From Limnothrix sp. FACHB-406 (lineage in GTDB: Bacteria; Cyanobacteriota; Cyanobacteriia; CACIAM-69d), in NCBI RefSeq assembly GCF_014698235.1, contig NZ_JACJSP010000001.1, forward strand, positions 124,001 through 188,000: DNA of 64,000 nt, given 5' to 3'. The notes under the pieces are model-generated. The model did not search any database. It was not told where the DNA came from and saw nothing but the letters and a program-made list of their open reading frames with translations. A program made the translations under genes and the position numbers. This document shows, piece by piece, positions 45,481 to 52,594 of the stretch. Within the stretch, counting starts at the first letter, position 1. Each line of letters starts with the position of its first letter.

Positions 45481-45551
45481 TCTTGAGCTAGCCAGTTTTG
45501 AACTAGCAAGTCTTGAGCTAGCCAGTTTTGAACTAGCAGGTCTTGAGCTAG
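45481..45551. repeat. 30-bp tandem repeat, 2.4 units
   Basis: A 30-bp unit beginning TCTTGAGCTAGCCAGTTTTG is repeated at 45481-45510 and 45511-45540 with one mismatch, followed by a third partial copy to 45551. Within the unit AGCTAG and ACTAGC form small inverted halves. It lies in the spacer upstream of ribF. Confidence 0.92.
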
Positions 45552-45668
45552 GTGATACATCGGAGTCATGAACCTGGATCTCGGTCTAGGTCATCACTCT
45601 AGGTTGTCGATCGATCTAGAGGGCGCAGCTCGCAGGAGTTTGTTGTTCGGGGAGCTTAGAGAGTCCTA

Positions 45669-46634
45669 TTGGTTTGGATCACGTCTGCACTGGATTCGGT
45701 ACTGTCGCCGACCACGATCGCACTCGGTAATTTTGATGGTGTGCATCGGGGTCACCAACGGGTAATTGCGCCCATTTTGAATGGCCCGGCGATCGACCCA
45801 AGTGATTCTGCCGCTGAGCCAGGTTCGATGCCGGTGAGCACGGTGGTTTCCTTTTCGCCCCACCCCAAGGCGTTTTTCAGTGGGCGATCGCACCCTTTGC
45901 TCACGCCGATGGATGAGAAGGCGCAGGTGCTCGATCGCCTGGGAATTGAGCAATTTGTGATTTTGCCCTTTGGTCGATCGCTGGCGGATTTGACCCCCGA
46001 AGATTTTACGGTGGAGATCCTGATTCGGGGCTTGCAGGCCCGGGCGATCGCCGTGGGGGCCGACTTTCATTTTGGCCGAGGTCGATCGGGAACGGCCGAT
46101 CGCCTGCGAGAAATTGCCGCCGAATTTGGCGTGCCGGTCAAAATCGTGTCGCTGATGTCTGACCAAGAAGGGCGCATCAGCAGTTCCCGAATTCGGGCCG
46201 CCCTTGGGGATGGGGATGTGCGTAAGACCCAAGCGCTCCTGGGCCGGCCCTACGCGATCGCCGGACGGGTGGAAGCGGGTCAACAACTGGGACGGCAATT
46301 GGGCTTCCCGACAGCCAACTTAACCATTCCCCCGGAAAAACTACTGCCCCGATTGGGGGTCTATGCGGTGCGGGTCACCTTGGCCGATGGTTCCCTGCGG
46401 CCGGGAGTCACGAATATTGGTCGGCGGCCCACGGTTGGTGAACAGGCGGCGGTGACCGTGGAAGTGCATCTGCTGGATTGGTCAGGAGACTTGTATGGAC
46501 AATGGGTGACGATCGAGTTAGTTGATTTTCTGCGCCCGGAGCAGCGGTTTGCATCTTTGGCAGACCTGAAAACTCAAATTGAGCAGGATCGTCAACAGGC
46601 CCGCGATCGCCTCACTGCCGTTCCCTTAAGTTAA
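45669..46634 (+). CDS. ribF: Bifunctional riboflavin kinase / FAD synthetase
   Basis: Makes FMN from riboflavin and then FAD. The 321-residue product has the N-terminal FMN adenylyltransferase with GNFDGVHRGHQRVI (HxGH-like nucleotidyl site) and SSSRIRAALGDGDV, and the C-terminal riboflavin kinase domain with LGRPYAIAGRVEAGQQLGRQLGFPTANL and TNIGRRPTVG. An in-frame stop lies at 45657 and the first initiation codon after it is the TTG at 45669; no ATG or GTG occurs before the first strand. The TTG start is therefore well supported. Confidence 0.95.
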   Translation: MVWITSALDSVLSPTTIALGNFDGVHRGHQRVIAPILNGPAIDPSDSAAEPGSMPVSTVVSFSPHPKAFFSGRSHPLLTPMDEKAQVLDRLGIEQFVILPFGRSLADLTPEDFTVEILIRGLQARAIAVGADFHFGRGRSGTADRLREIAAEFGVPVKIVSLMSDQEGRISSSRIRAALGDGDVRKTQALLGRPYAIAGRVEAGQQLGRQLGFPTANLTIPPEKLLPRLGVYAVRVTLADGSLRPGVTNIGRRPTVGEQAAVTVEVHLLDWSGDLYGQWVTIELVDFLRPEQRFASLADLKTQIEQDRQQARDRLTAVPLS

Positions 46635-46802
46635 GCTGACGGAAGGCTTGGTTTCCCAGCCCCTCCGCCGCCTTCAGGCCGACAGTTTCATGGCTTGCCG
46701 ATGGCTTGGGGCCATGTCCTTGGGGTTGCACCCTCAGGGCGGAAGCTCTGGAGCTGGCGTTGCCAAGTTCGGCCCAATTCGGCCAAATTTTAGGATTGAA
46801 TT

Positions 46803-47741
46803 ATGGGTGAAAGTTCGCCGACGATCGAGTCGCACAAACAGGCACTGCAAGCACTTCAGAACAATCTCCAACGGGCGATCGTTGGCAAAGATGGGGCGAT
46901 TCAGCTTGTGTTGGTGGCGCTGCTGGGGGGTGGCCATGCGCTGTTGGAGGATGTGCCCGGGGTGGGCAAAACGCTGTTGGCCAAGTCCCTAGCGCGATCG
47001 ATTGATGGCAAGTTCCAGCGCTTGCAATGCACCCCCGACCTGTTGCCCGCCGACGTGACCGGTACTAATATTTGGAATCCCCAAAAGGGGCAATTCGAGT
47101 TTGTGGCGGGGCCCGCTTTCAGCAATGTGCTGTTGGCCGATGAAATTAACCGGGCCACACCGCGCACCCAAGCGGCGTTGTTGGAAGTGATGGAAGAGCG
47201 GCAGGTGACCTTAGATGGGTTGTCGCGGCCCGTGCCGGAGCCGTTTTTTGTGATTGCGACCCAAAACCCGATCGAGTATCAAGGGACATTTCCGCTGCCG
47301 GAAGCCCAAATGGATCGCTTTGCCCTGTCCTTTTCCCTAGGCTATCCGTCGGCGGAAGATGAACTGCGGATGTTGCAGCGACACCAGATGGGGGCGATCG
47401 ACCAAGATTTGCAACCCTGCATTACGCTGGAGTCGGTGCGGGAACTGCAAAAAGCCTGTCGCCAAGTGCAGGTTTCCGCCGCAGTCCAGGACTATATCTT
47501 GCGCCTGGTGCGATCGACCCGCCAAGATGACGAAATCACCCTTGGAGTCAGTCCCCGGGGCGCGGTTGCCATGCAACGTTCCGCCCAAGCCCTCGCCTTC
47601 TTGCAAAATCGGGATTATATTTTGCCCGATGACGTGAAACAATTGGCGCTCTCGGTTTTGGCGCACCGTCTGATTCCCGCTGGGGGCAAAAACGCCCGCA
47701 CCGTGGTTGATCGGCTCCTGCAAACGATTCCCGTGGACTAG
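46803..47741 (+). CDS. MoxR family AAA+ ATPase
   Basis: A 312-residue MoxR chaperone-like ATPase that usually helps metal-cofactor insertion or assembly of complexes together with VWA-domain proteins. Walker A is GVPGVGKTLLAKSLARS, Walker B is LLADEINRATPRTQAALLEVMEE, sensor 1 is FFVIATQNPIEYQGTFPLPEAQMDRF, and the arginine/lid region is TLGVSPRGAVAMQRSAQA. No DUF58 or VWA partner adjoins it, which is less usual; the cytochrome gene follows after 47 bases on the same strand. It is full length. Confidence 0.95.
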   Translation: MGESSPTIESHKQALQALQNNLQRAIVGKDGAIQLVLVALLGGGHALLEDVPGVGKTLLAKSLARSIDGKFQRLQCTPDLLPADVTGTNIWNPQKGQFEFVAGPAFSNVLLADEINRATPRTQAALLEVMEERQVTLDGLSRPVPEPFFVIATQNPIEYQGTFPLPEAQMDRFALSFSLGYPSAEDELRMLQRHQMGAIDQDLQPCITLESVRELQKACRQVQVSAAVQDYILRLVRSTRQDDEITLGVSPRGAVAMQRSAQALAFLQNRDYILPDDVKQLALSVLAHRLIPAGGKNARTVVDRLLQTIPVD

Positions 47742-47788
47742 CTCCCACCCATTTCTTTCCTCTAAATCCTTCACGGCAACCATCGGGC

Positions 47789-48379
47789 ATGGCAGACAGC
47801 AAATTTGGGCATCTCATCCGATCTCGGCGTGCATCCTGGGGGATTGCGCTCCTGCTGGCACTGCTGGCCATGCTGTTTGGGGTCGGGCTGGCCCGGGCGA
47901 TCACGCCGAGTTCGCTCCCGATCGCGGATTCTGGCCAATTGGTCATCGCCCAAGCCGAGCGATCGGTGCTCATCGACCCCAACGGCGACATCGATCGCGT
48001 TGCGCCCTCTTTCACGCTGGGGCGAGAACTGTACCTGGAAAATTGCGCCTCCTGCCATATCGGCGTGCCCCCAGGATTGATGCCCAGTCAGGTTTGGCGA
48101 AATCTGATTCGCGATCGCGACCACTACGGAACCACCATTGAAACACCCCGAGATCCCAGCCTCCAAATCATTTGGAACTATTTGAAAGAATATTCACGCC
48201 CCGCCGAAAACAACGAACAAATTAACTACCGCGTTGGCAGAACCACCACTTTCAAGGCTTTGCACCCCCGCGTTCAGCTACCAGACCCCGTTCAACTCAG
48301 CACCTGCATTCGTTGTCATCCCCGTGCTGACTTCTTTAATTTCCGTGCCCTTTCTCCCGATTGGGAAAATGCACCTTAA
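47789..48379 (+). CDS. Exported diheme cytochrome c
   Basis: A 196-residue protein with an N-terminal signal segment (about 17-37, WGIALLLALLAMLFGVGLARA) and two heme-binding motifs, C86-A-S-C-H90 and C173-I-R-C-H177. The second half carries polar loops and no further motif. It is likely a periplasmic or lumenal electron carrier (the family is annotated as diheme cytochrome c in cyanobacteria). It follows the MoxR gene by 47 bases. Its stop codon abuts the duplicated MNT fragment, so the accessory island begins immediately after this gene. Confidence 0.9.
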   Translation: MADSKFGHLIRSRRASWGIALLLALLAMLFGVGLARAITPSSLPIADSGQLVIAQAERSVLIDPNGDIDRVAPSFTLGRELYLENCASCHIGVPPGLMPSQVWRNLIRDRDHYGTTIETPRDPSLQIIWNYLKEYSRPAENNEQINYRVGRTTTFKALHPRVQLPDPVQLSTCIRCHPRADFFNFRALSPDWENAP

Positions 48380-48488
48380 TTGATCAGTGGAATTCCGTCG
48401 GCTTTGATATTTTGTTGGATATTTTGCAGGAGTGGATGGTGTTCCCAATCTAGCTGATGCTCTAGCCAGAAAATGGGGCAGATGACCA
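48380..48488 (-). pseudogene. 3' remnant of an MNT nucleotidyltransferase gene
   Basis: 109 bases nearly identical to the 3' end of the intact MNT gene (50611-50708), in the same orientation. On the minus strand they read IFWLEHQLDWEHHPLLQN and then a short insertion before IKADGIPLIN and a stop. Identity ends abruptly at GATGACCA (48488). A 12-bp insertion (TTGGATATTTTG, duplicating the adjacent GATATTTTG) distinguishes it from the intact copy. No 5' part of the gene remains here. Confidence 0.88.
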
Positions 48489-48519
48489 AGTAAGGAATCG
48501 ATAACTTTGGCATTTTGAC

Positions 48520-49215
48520 TCAAGATTTCTCCTGGAATTGATCGATTAGCCAGCGGGTGATTTGTCCGTCATCTTCGCGATCGAGCCGTTGCAGCGCTTC
48601 GGTGATGATCGACAATTCTAAACCGGGCAACACTTGGGAGACTTGAATTTCTCGGCTGCCCCGATCGGCGATCGCAAATCCAATGATCGATCGCGCTTCG
48701 ACGTTCACCACCCAATATTCCGCCACGCCAAGCCGCTCATATAGCAGCCGTTTCATGCCCACATCATCGGCAAAACTGCTTGCGCCAACTTCCACCACGA
48801 GGGAGGGCGGATCAAAGCGATCGAGGTCGATCGGTACGTTGCCAGTTGGTAGGTCTTTAAGGTCGCGATCGATATAAAACGCTAGGTGTGGTTGTGCTTG
48901 CTGTTGTTGACACCGTTGAATAATGGGATTCACGTAGTCCGCCAGCTTCATTGGTGCAAGGGCTGCGTACAAGCCGACCAGGCTGGCAACCATGGCATGG
49001 CTACGTGCTTGATCCGCACCCGATCGAGTGGGTTCCAGGCGCATCCAGCCGTTGTAGTAGTAGCCTCGCGAATTCTGACAATTATCGGGGTTGGTTTGTT
49101 GGGCGATCGCGATGAATTCTTCCCAGGTTCCGCGCTGCCAATAATCAAGAATGATGCTGGATGAGTGGTTGATCGATTCTAGCTGAATGGTTGATTGGGG
49201 CAGGGAGGCTGGCAT
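48520..49215 (-). CDS. Uma2 family (DUF820) putative endonuclease
   Basis: A 231-residue member of the Uma2 group, a PD-(D/E)XK-type fold greatly expanded in cyanobacteria. It has HLAFYIDRDLKDLPTGNVPIDLDRFDPPSLVVEVGASSFADDVGMKRLLYERLGVAEYWVVNVEARSIIGF, containing the acidic D-P-PSLVVEV core and the E-Y-W-V-V-N phrase. I chose the ATG at 49215 because its leader (GTTGACCATG followed by CAGCCTCCC) matches that of the MNT gene at 51014. An ATG at 49269 is also in frame. The biological role of the family is unproven; it lies inside the island. Confidence 0.85.
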   Translation of the reverse strand: MPASLPQSTIQLESINHSSSIILDYWQRGTWEEFIAIAQQTNPDNCQNSRGYYYNGWMRLEPTRSGADQARSHAMVASLVGLYAALAPMKLADYVNPIIQRCQQQQAQPHLAFYIDRDLKDLPTGNVPIDLDRFDPPSLVVEVGASSFADDVGMKRLLYERLGVAEYWVVNVEARSIIGFAIADRGSREIQVSQVLPGLELSIITEALQRLDREDDGQITRWLIDQFQEKS

Positions 49216-49274
49216 GGTCAACGCTCCAGATTGGGTGTTTCGGACAGTGCTGAGTGATGGTTCCGACAAGCGGT

Positions 49275-49613
49275 TTAGGAAACAGCAAATTCAGTGATTT
49301 GACGGCGATCGCTGGGTTTAAATCCTAGAACAATGCGATTTTTGGGAATTCCTAAAGCGACTAGTTCATCGGCGATTCCTTCTTCTGTTCCATCCTGTTG
49401 AATCCAAAGCTTCTGATCAATGATGTCAATGTGTAGAAGCGTGCCATAGATGCGTCGTCCATTGTGCCAGCCAACTTCAACCAACAGATAATGGTGGTTC
49501 TGAGTATCGATGATTGTTTCTAGCTGAACATCATCACTGGTTCCTAAGAATTCAATGTAGCTATTGAAGAGTTTCTGAATGATTGATTGGTCGGTGTCTA
49601 AGTTGAAATCCAT
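49275..49613 (-). CDS. xisI: XisI, fdxN-element excision controlling factor
   Basis: A 112-residue XisI protein. It has YHYLLVEVGWHNGRRIYGTLLHIDII, KLWIQQDGTEEGIADELVALGIPKNRIVLGFKPSDRR, the conserved block of the family. It starts inside the 3' end of xisH (16-base overlap), so the two are translated as a pair. In heterocystous Nostocales XisH and XisI assist XisF in excising the fdxN element. Here no xisF or fdxN junction is present, so the pair must serve some other purpose, perhaps as a toxin-antitoxin or nuclease module. Confidence 0.93.
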   Translation of the reverse strand: MDFNLDTDQSIIQKLFNSYIEFLGTSDDVQLETIIDTQNHHYLLVEVGWHNGRRIYGTLLHIDIIDQKLWIQQDGTEEGIADELVALGIPKNRIVLGFKPSDRRQITEFAVS

Positions 49614-50017
49614 TGCTTAATAACCTCCTGGTTAGGGTCGAATGTCAGCAAGCGAATTAATTTATCTTCAAGCAGTATTTGGCCAGCTTCTTCTTCAAAA
49701 ACAGTCTTGTAGACCGAATGGGTGACAGCTAAATAAAGGGTTCTTTCGGGAGCGTAGCGGAAGAGGAGTCGTTCATAAAGAATAAATTGACCGAGGGCAT
49801 CTTCTAAATCTTTGATGTCGGAGGCGCGGGTGAAGCTTTTGATTTCAACGGCGATTTTTTCTGTGCCCCGATCGGCTGCAATTAAGCGCTCGGCACCGAG
49901 GTCAACGAAGAGGTTTTTGCGTGTTAATCGAATCCGAAAGGGATCATGGGTGATTGTCCAGCCTGCTTTGACTAGAGAATTTTTGACGCAATTATGGAAA
50001 ATATCTTTGGCGGGCAT
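49598..50017 (-). CDS. xisH: XisH, PD-(D/E)XK-like partner of XisI
   Basis: A 139-residue XisH protein starting MPAKDIFHNCVKNSLVKAGWTITHDPFRIR. The nuclease-like core is LFVDLGAERLIAADRGTEKIAVEIKSF, which carries D, E and E-x-K in the order of a PD-(D/E)XK site. Then come SDIKDLEDALGQFILYERLL and RTLYLAVTHSVYKTVFEEEAGQ. It is full length by comparison with family members. It overlaps xisI by 16 bases. A remnant of an MNT-type leader lies just upstream, at 50091-50126. Confidence 0.93.
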   Translation of the reverse strand: MPAKDIFHNCVKNSLVKAGWTITHDPFRIRLTRKNLFVDLGAERLIAADRGTEKIAVEIKSFTRASDIKDLEDALGQFILYERLLFRYAPERTLYLAVTHSVYKTVFEEEAGQILLEDKLIRLLTFDPNQEVIKQWIST

Positions 50018-50090
50018 GATCGATTTCTTGCTGTGCTGGCTGTAATCGTCATTTTTTCTGACGGCTAATCTACTTCGTATTTTAATCGGT

Positions 50091-50126
50091 GAGTTCCTGG
50101 GCGATCGGGGAGGTTGGCATCGTCAC
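50091..50126 (-). other. Duplicated 5' leader fragment of the MNT gene
   Basis: GAGTTCCTGGGCGATCGGGG and the next 16 bases match the start region of the MNT gene (50986-51019) with few differences: on the minus strand both read a start-like GATG/CATG, then CCTCCCCGATCGCCCA. No coding sequence follows. It lies in the 198-base spacer upstream of xisH. Confidence 0.6.
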
Positions 50127-50215
50127 AGTCGCTGCGCCCCTACCTGAAAGATATTGTGCTACAGGAGGCGGTGCGTGTCTTCTAGAAGTTTTGTAGACTA
50201 AGTGCAAGACTCTTG

Positions 50216-50611
50216 TTACTTATCTGGATCGGGTTCAACCTGAAAATAATTGTTTGCTAAATCAATGAACTTTTGCGCACGCTCAATATGAATTTGTGCT
50301 TCTTCGATTTCAATTGAGCCACAAGCGCCATAATCTCCGATCGCCCGAGACTGAAATGCTTGCAATAAAAACTGATGAAATTCAACGGGTAATTCTTTGG
50401 GTTTAATGAACTCGCGCCCAAAGGCACTAATAGTCGCTGAGTGGCTAGAAAATCGGAAATTCCGAGAAATTAGAAAGGCTTCTGCAACGTAGAACATTGT
50501 GTAGTAGGCTCTTGACATTGCAAAATCTGGAAGACCTTCGCCTAGCAACAATTGGGCTGCGCGTAGGCTATCACAGGCTTTTTGAATTCGGTCAATAATC
50601 TCGCTAGACAT
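50216..50611 (-). CDS. HEPN domain toxin
   Basis: A 131-residue HEPN protein. The helical core FAMSRAYYTMFYVAEAFLISR is followed by R50-x6-H57 (RNFRFSSH), the Rx4-6H motif of HEPN ribonucleases. The C-terminal helices contain EIEEAQIHIERAQKFIDLANNYF. It overlaps the upstream MNT gene by 8 bases, the usual order for MNT/HEPN toxin-antitoxin pairs. In characterised pairs the HEPN protein is an RNase toxin silenced by AMP addition from the MNT protein. Whether this one cleaves RNA is inference from the motif. Confidence 0.9.
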   Translation of the reverse strand: MSSEIIDRIQKACDSLRAAQLLLGEGLPDFAMSRAYYTMFYVAEAFLISRNFRFSSHSATISAFGREFIKPKELPVEFHQFLLQAFQSRAIGDYGACGSIEIEEAQIHIERAQKFIDLANNYFQVEPDPDK

Positions 50612-51014
50612 TGATCAGTGAAATTCCGTCAGCTTTGATATTTTGTAGGAGTGGATGGTGTTCCCAATCTAGCTGATGCTCTAGCCAGAAAATGGGGCAG
50701 ATGACCAATTCATAGTCTAGACAAAGATCAGTGATGAACTGGGTTCGTTCTTGTTCTTGGAGGCGATCGATTTTGGCGTTCTGGTCGCGCAGAACAATCA
50801 GCAAATCGAGATCGGAGTCTGGTTTGGCATCGCCTCGGGCTTGGGAACCAAAAAGAATGAGGTGGGCTAGGCGATCGCCGTAAATCTTGACCAGGGTGTC
50901 GCGCAGGGCGATCGCGATTTGAGCCAGGTGAGGATGGCGTGATTGCCCAGCCAGCGATCGCATCAGTACCGCGTCTTGATCGGTTGAGTTTTGGGCGATC
51001 GGGGAGGCTGTCAT
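50604..51014 (-). CDS. MNT (minimal nucleotidyltransferase) antitoxin
   Basis: A 136-residue minimal nucleotidyltransferase with G56-S57 and D68-x-D70 in LFGSQARGDAKPDSDLDLLIV, the complete GSx10DxD motif. The C-terminal segment is CLDYELVICPIFWLEHQLDWE. I chose the ATG at 51014; a TTG two codons earlier is in frame but the ATG is preceded by the leader shared with the Uma2 gene. It overlaps the HEPN toxin by 8 bases. The family adds AMP to the tyrosine of its HEPN partner. Its 3' end has been duplicated at 48380-48488. Confidence 0.9.
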   Translation of the reverse strand: MTASPIAQNSTDQDAVLMRSLAGQSRHPHLAQIAIALRDTLVKIYGDRLAHLILFGSQARGDAKPDSDLDLLIVLRDQNAKIDRLQEQERTQFITDLCLDYELVICPIFWLEHQLDWEHHPLLQNIKADGISLINV

Positions 51015-51023
51015 GGTCAACCC

Positions 51024-51275
51024 TCAAAATTGGGGTGAACGGTAAATCACTCGTGCTGTGTTGAGGATGTTTTGGCGGCGTAACCAGTTGTCGCTCCGCT
51101 CGATCGCGGCTTTTACCAACAAGTCAACGGGACGGCTGAATAGTGCTCCTAGTTCATCACGGATTTGCAGGGTTTCCGTGAGTCCCCGTTGAGCGGTGGG
51201 GGCAAAGCTGACTAAAACATCGATGTCGCTGTCGGGGCGAAAGTCGTCGCGCAAGACTGAGCCAAAGCAATCGTT
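51024..51275 (-). pseudogene. 5'-truncated second MNT nucleotidyltransferase
   Basis: The minus-strand frame reads NDCFGSVLRDDFRPDSDIDV and then about 60 more residues to a proper stop at 51024. The GSxxxDD...DxD core is kept. The roughly 25 residues normally preceding FGS in this family are absent: a stop (TGA, 51276-51278) interrupts the frame five codons before FGS, where the AT-rich insert begins. A TTG at 51254 could in principle start translation, but it would miss the glycine-serine loop. This is a different subfamily from the MNT at 50604, and its own HEPN partner is absent. Truncation coincides with the joint of the restriction-modification insert. Confidence 0.8.
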
Positions 51276-51402
51276 TCATCTATAATTCAGACGATCTGTC
51301 TGTTAGCTCACCTGATTAACTTAGCATGGTAACTTGACTTTTTTGATAAATTTTAGTATGGTTTAGTGGTTTTTTGTTTTTAATTTTCGGAGATAAGATT
51401 GA

Positions 51403-52590
51403 ATGTGGCACTGGGATCAGGGACGTTTGAATTACTTTCAATTTGACGCTCTTCGGCAGATAGCAGGCTTCGTTCAAAACAATAACTTCAAAACGGTAAG
51501 TCGTGATCAGCTTCATAATGTAACGGGACTCGCTTTTCGAGCACCAGAAACGCATAGTCCATGGCGCAACTATGCCCGTACTCTAAAGCTCTGTCTTCTT
51601 GTTAGTGAAATTGATGGAATCGCTCAACCTACACCTGTAGCCAGGATTCTATCTAGAGACGGATTGGTTACCTGCGACGAATACTTTCATTTCCTAATCA
51701 GTGCATTCACTGAACCTTCTCCTGCATCAAAAAAATGGTCTCCTGATGAAAATTTTCGCTATCCGTTACTATTCTCTCTCAAATATCTCCTGGCTAAAGT
51801 TGCCATTGGAAAAGAATCAATAACTAGCTTGGATGAAATCATTGGTGCTTACAGAGAAAGCAATTTCGATGGCACAGAAAGTGATGAGCAGTTTATTGCA
51901 ATCATGGGAGCTGATTCCTTGTATGAAGGCTATGGCAAATCTGTGCCTAGTGAAATAAAACGACAAGCAAAGGAAAGCCTTAAGGTTATCTCACAAATTT
52001 CATATCTATACATAAAAGATAACGAAATAATCGTGACTCTCAACCAAGAAGATGCAATTAATATTTTCCAAGATTTATTTGCAATTCCAGGCCCTCGCGC
52101 GAATAACAAAGAGGCAGAAATACAACGATTGGCTAGCTTTTTTAAAGATGGCAGCACAAATATTGTTTTTGATTACCCAAGTACAACTATTGAAGAAATT
52201 GTGGAAAGTGGTTTTATAGAAGGCAGTAAAGTCAAGAAAACGCATGTTATAATTGAGCGGAACAAGCGACTTCGGAAAGAATTTTTTTCGATATATCCTT
52301 CCCCGATTTGTGATGTCTGTCGTCTAGATACCACAAAAACATATCCTTGGACAACACGGATCTTAGACCTCCACCATCTCTTACCCCTCTCTTCAGGAAC
52401 GCGAGTTGAGAATCACGGAACAACCTTTGAGGACGTTGTCCCAGTTTGTCCAAACTGTCATCGTGCAATTCATAGGTTTTACGATACTTGGCTTGACGAA
52501 AATGAAAAAATAGATTTCAAAGACACCAAGGAAGCCCGTGATGTTTATCAAAGAATGAAAAATCGCTTTACTGGTTGGATAGCTGGATAG
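51403..52590 (+). CDS. HNH endonuclease, probable restriction enzyme
   Basis: A 395-residue protein. The N-terminal 300 residues are unfamiliar to me and may form the DNA-recognition part (MWHWDQGRLNYFQFDALRQI). The C-terminal domain is a clear HNH nuclease with a zinc knuckle: C303-D-V-C306, H324-H325 in LDLHHLLPL, and C349-P-N-C352-H353, with FEDVVPVCPNCHRAIHR. The methyltransferase begins four bases after its stop, so the pair is a candidate type II restriction-modification system with an HNH (not PD-D/EXK) nuclease. Codon use and base composition are visibly more AT-rich than the neighbours, and HIP1 octamers are absent. Confidence 0.87.
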   Translation: MWHWDQGRLNYFQFDALRQIAGFVQNNNFKTVSRDQLHNVTGLAFRAPETHSPWRNYARTLKLCLLVSEIDGIAQPTPVARILSRDGLVTCDEYFHFLISAFTEPSPASKKWSPDENFRYPLLFSLKYLLAKVAIGKESITSLDEIIGAYRESNFDGTESDEQFIAIMGADSLYEGYGKSVPSEIKRQAKESLKVISQISYLYIKDNEIIVTLNQEDAINIFQDLFAIPGPRANNKEAEIQRLASFFKDGSTNIVFDYPSTTIEEIVESGFIEGSKVKKTHVIIERNKRLRKEFFSIYPSPICDVCRLDTTKTYPWTTRILDLHHLLPLSSGTRVENHGTTFEDVVPVCPNCHRAIHRFYDTWLDENEKIDFKDTKEARDVYQRMKNRFTGWIAG

Positions 52591-52594
52591 TGTC

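Noticed and set aside
48380-48523. Treating the MNT fragment as a complete small gene
   Set aside because: It carries only the family C-terminus, without the GSx10DxD site, and duplicates the 3' end of the intact gene.
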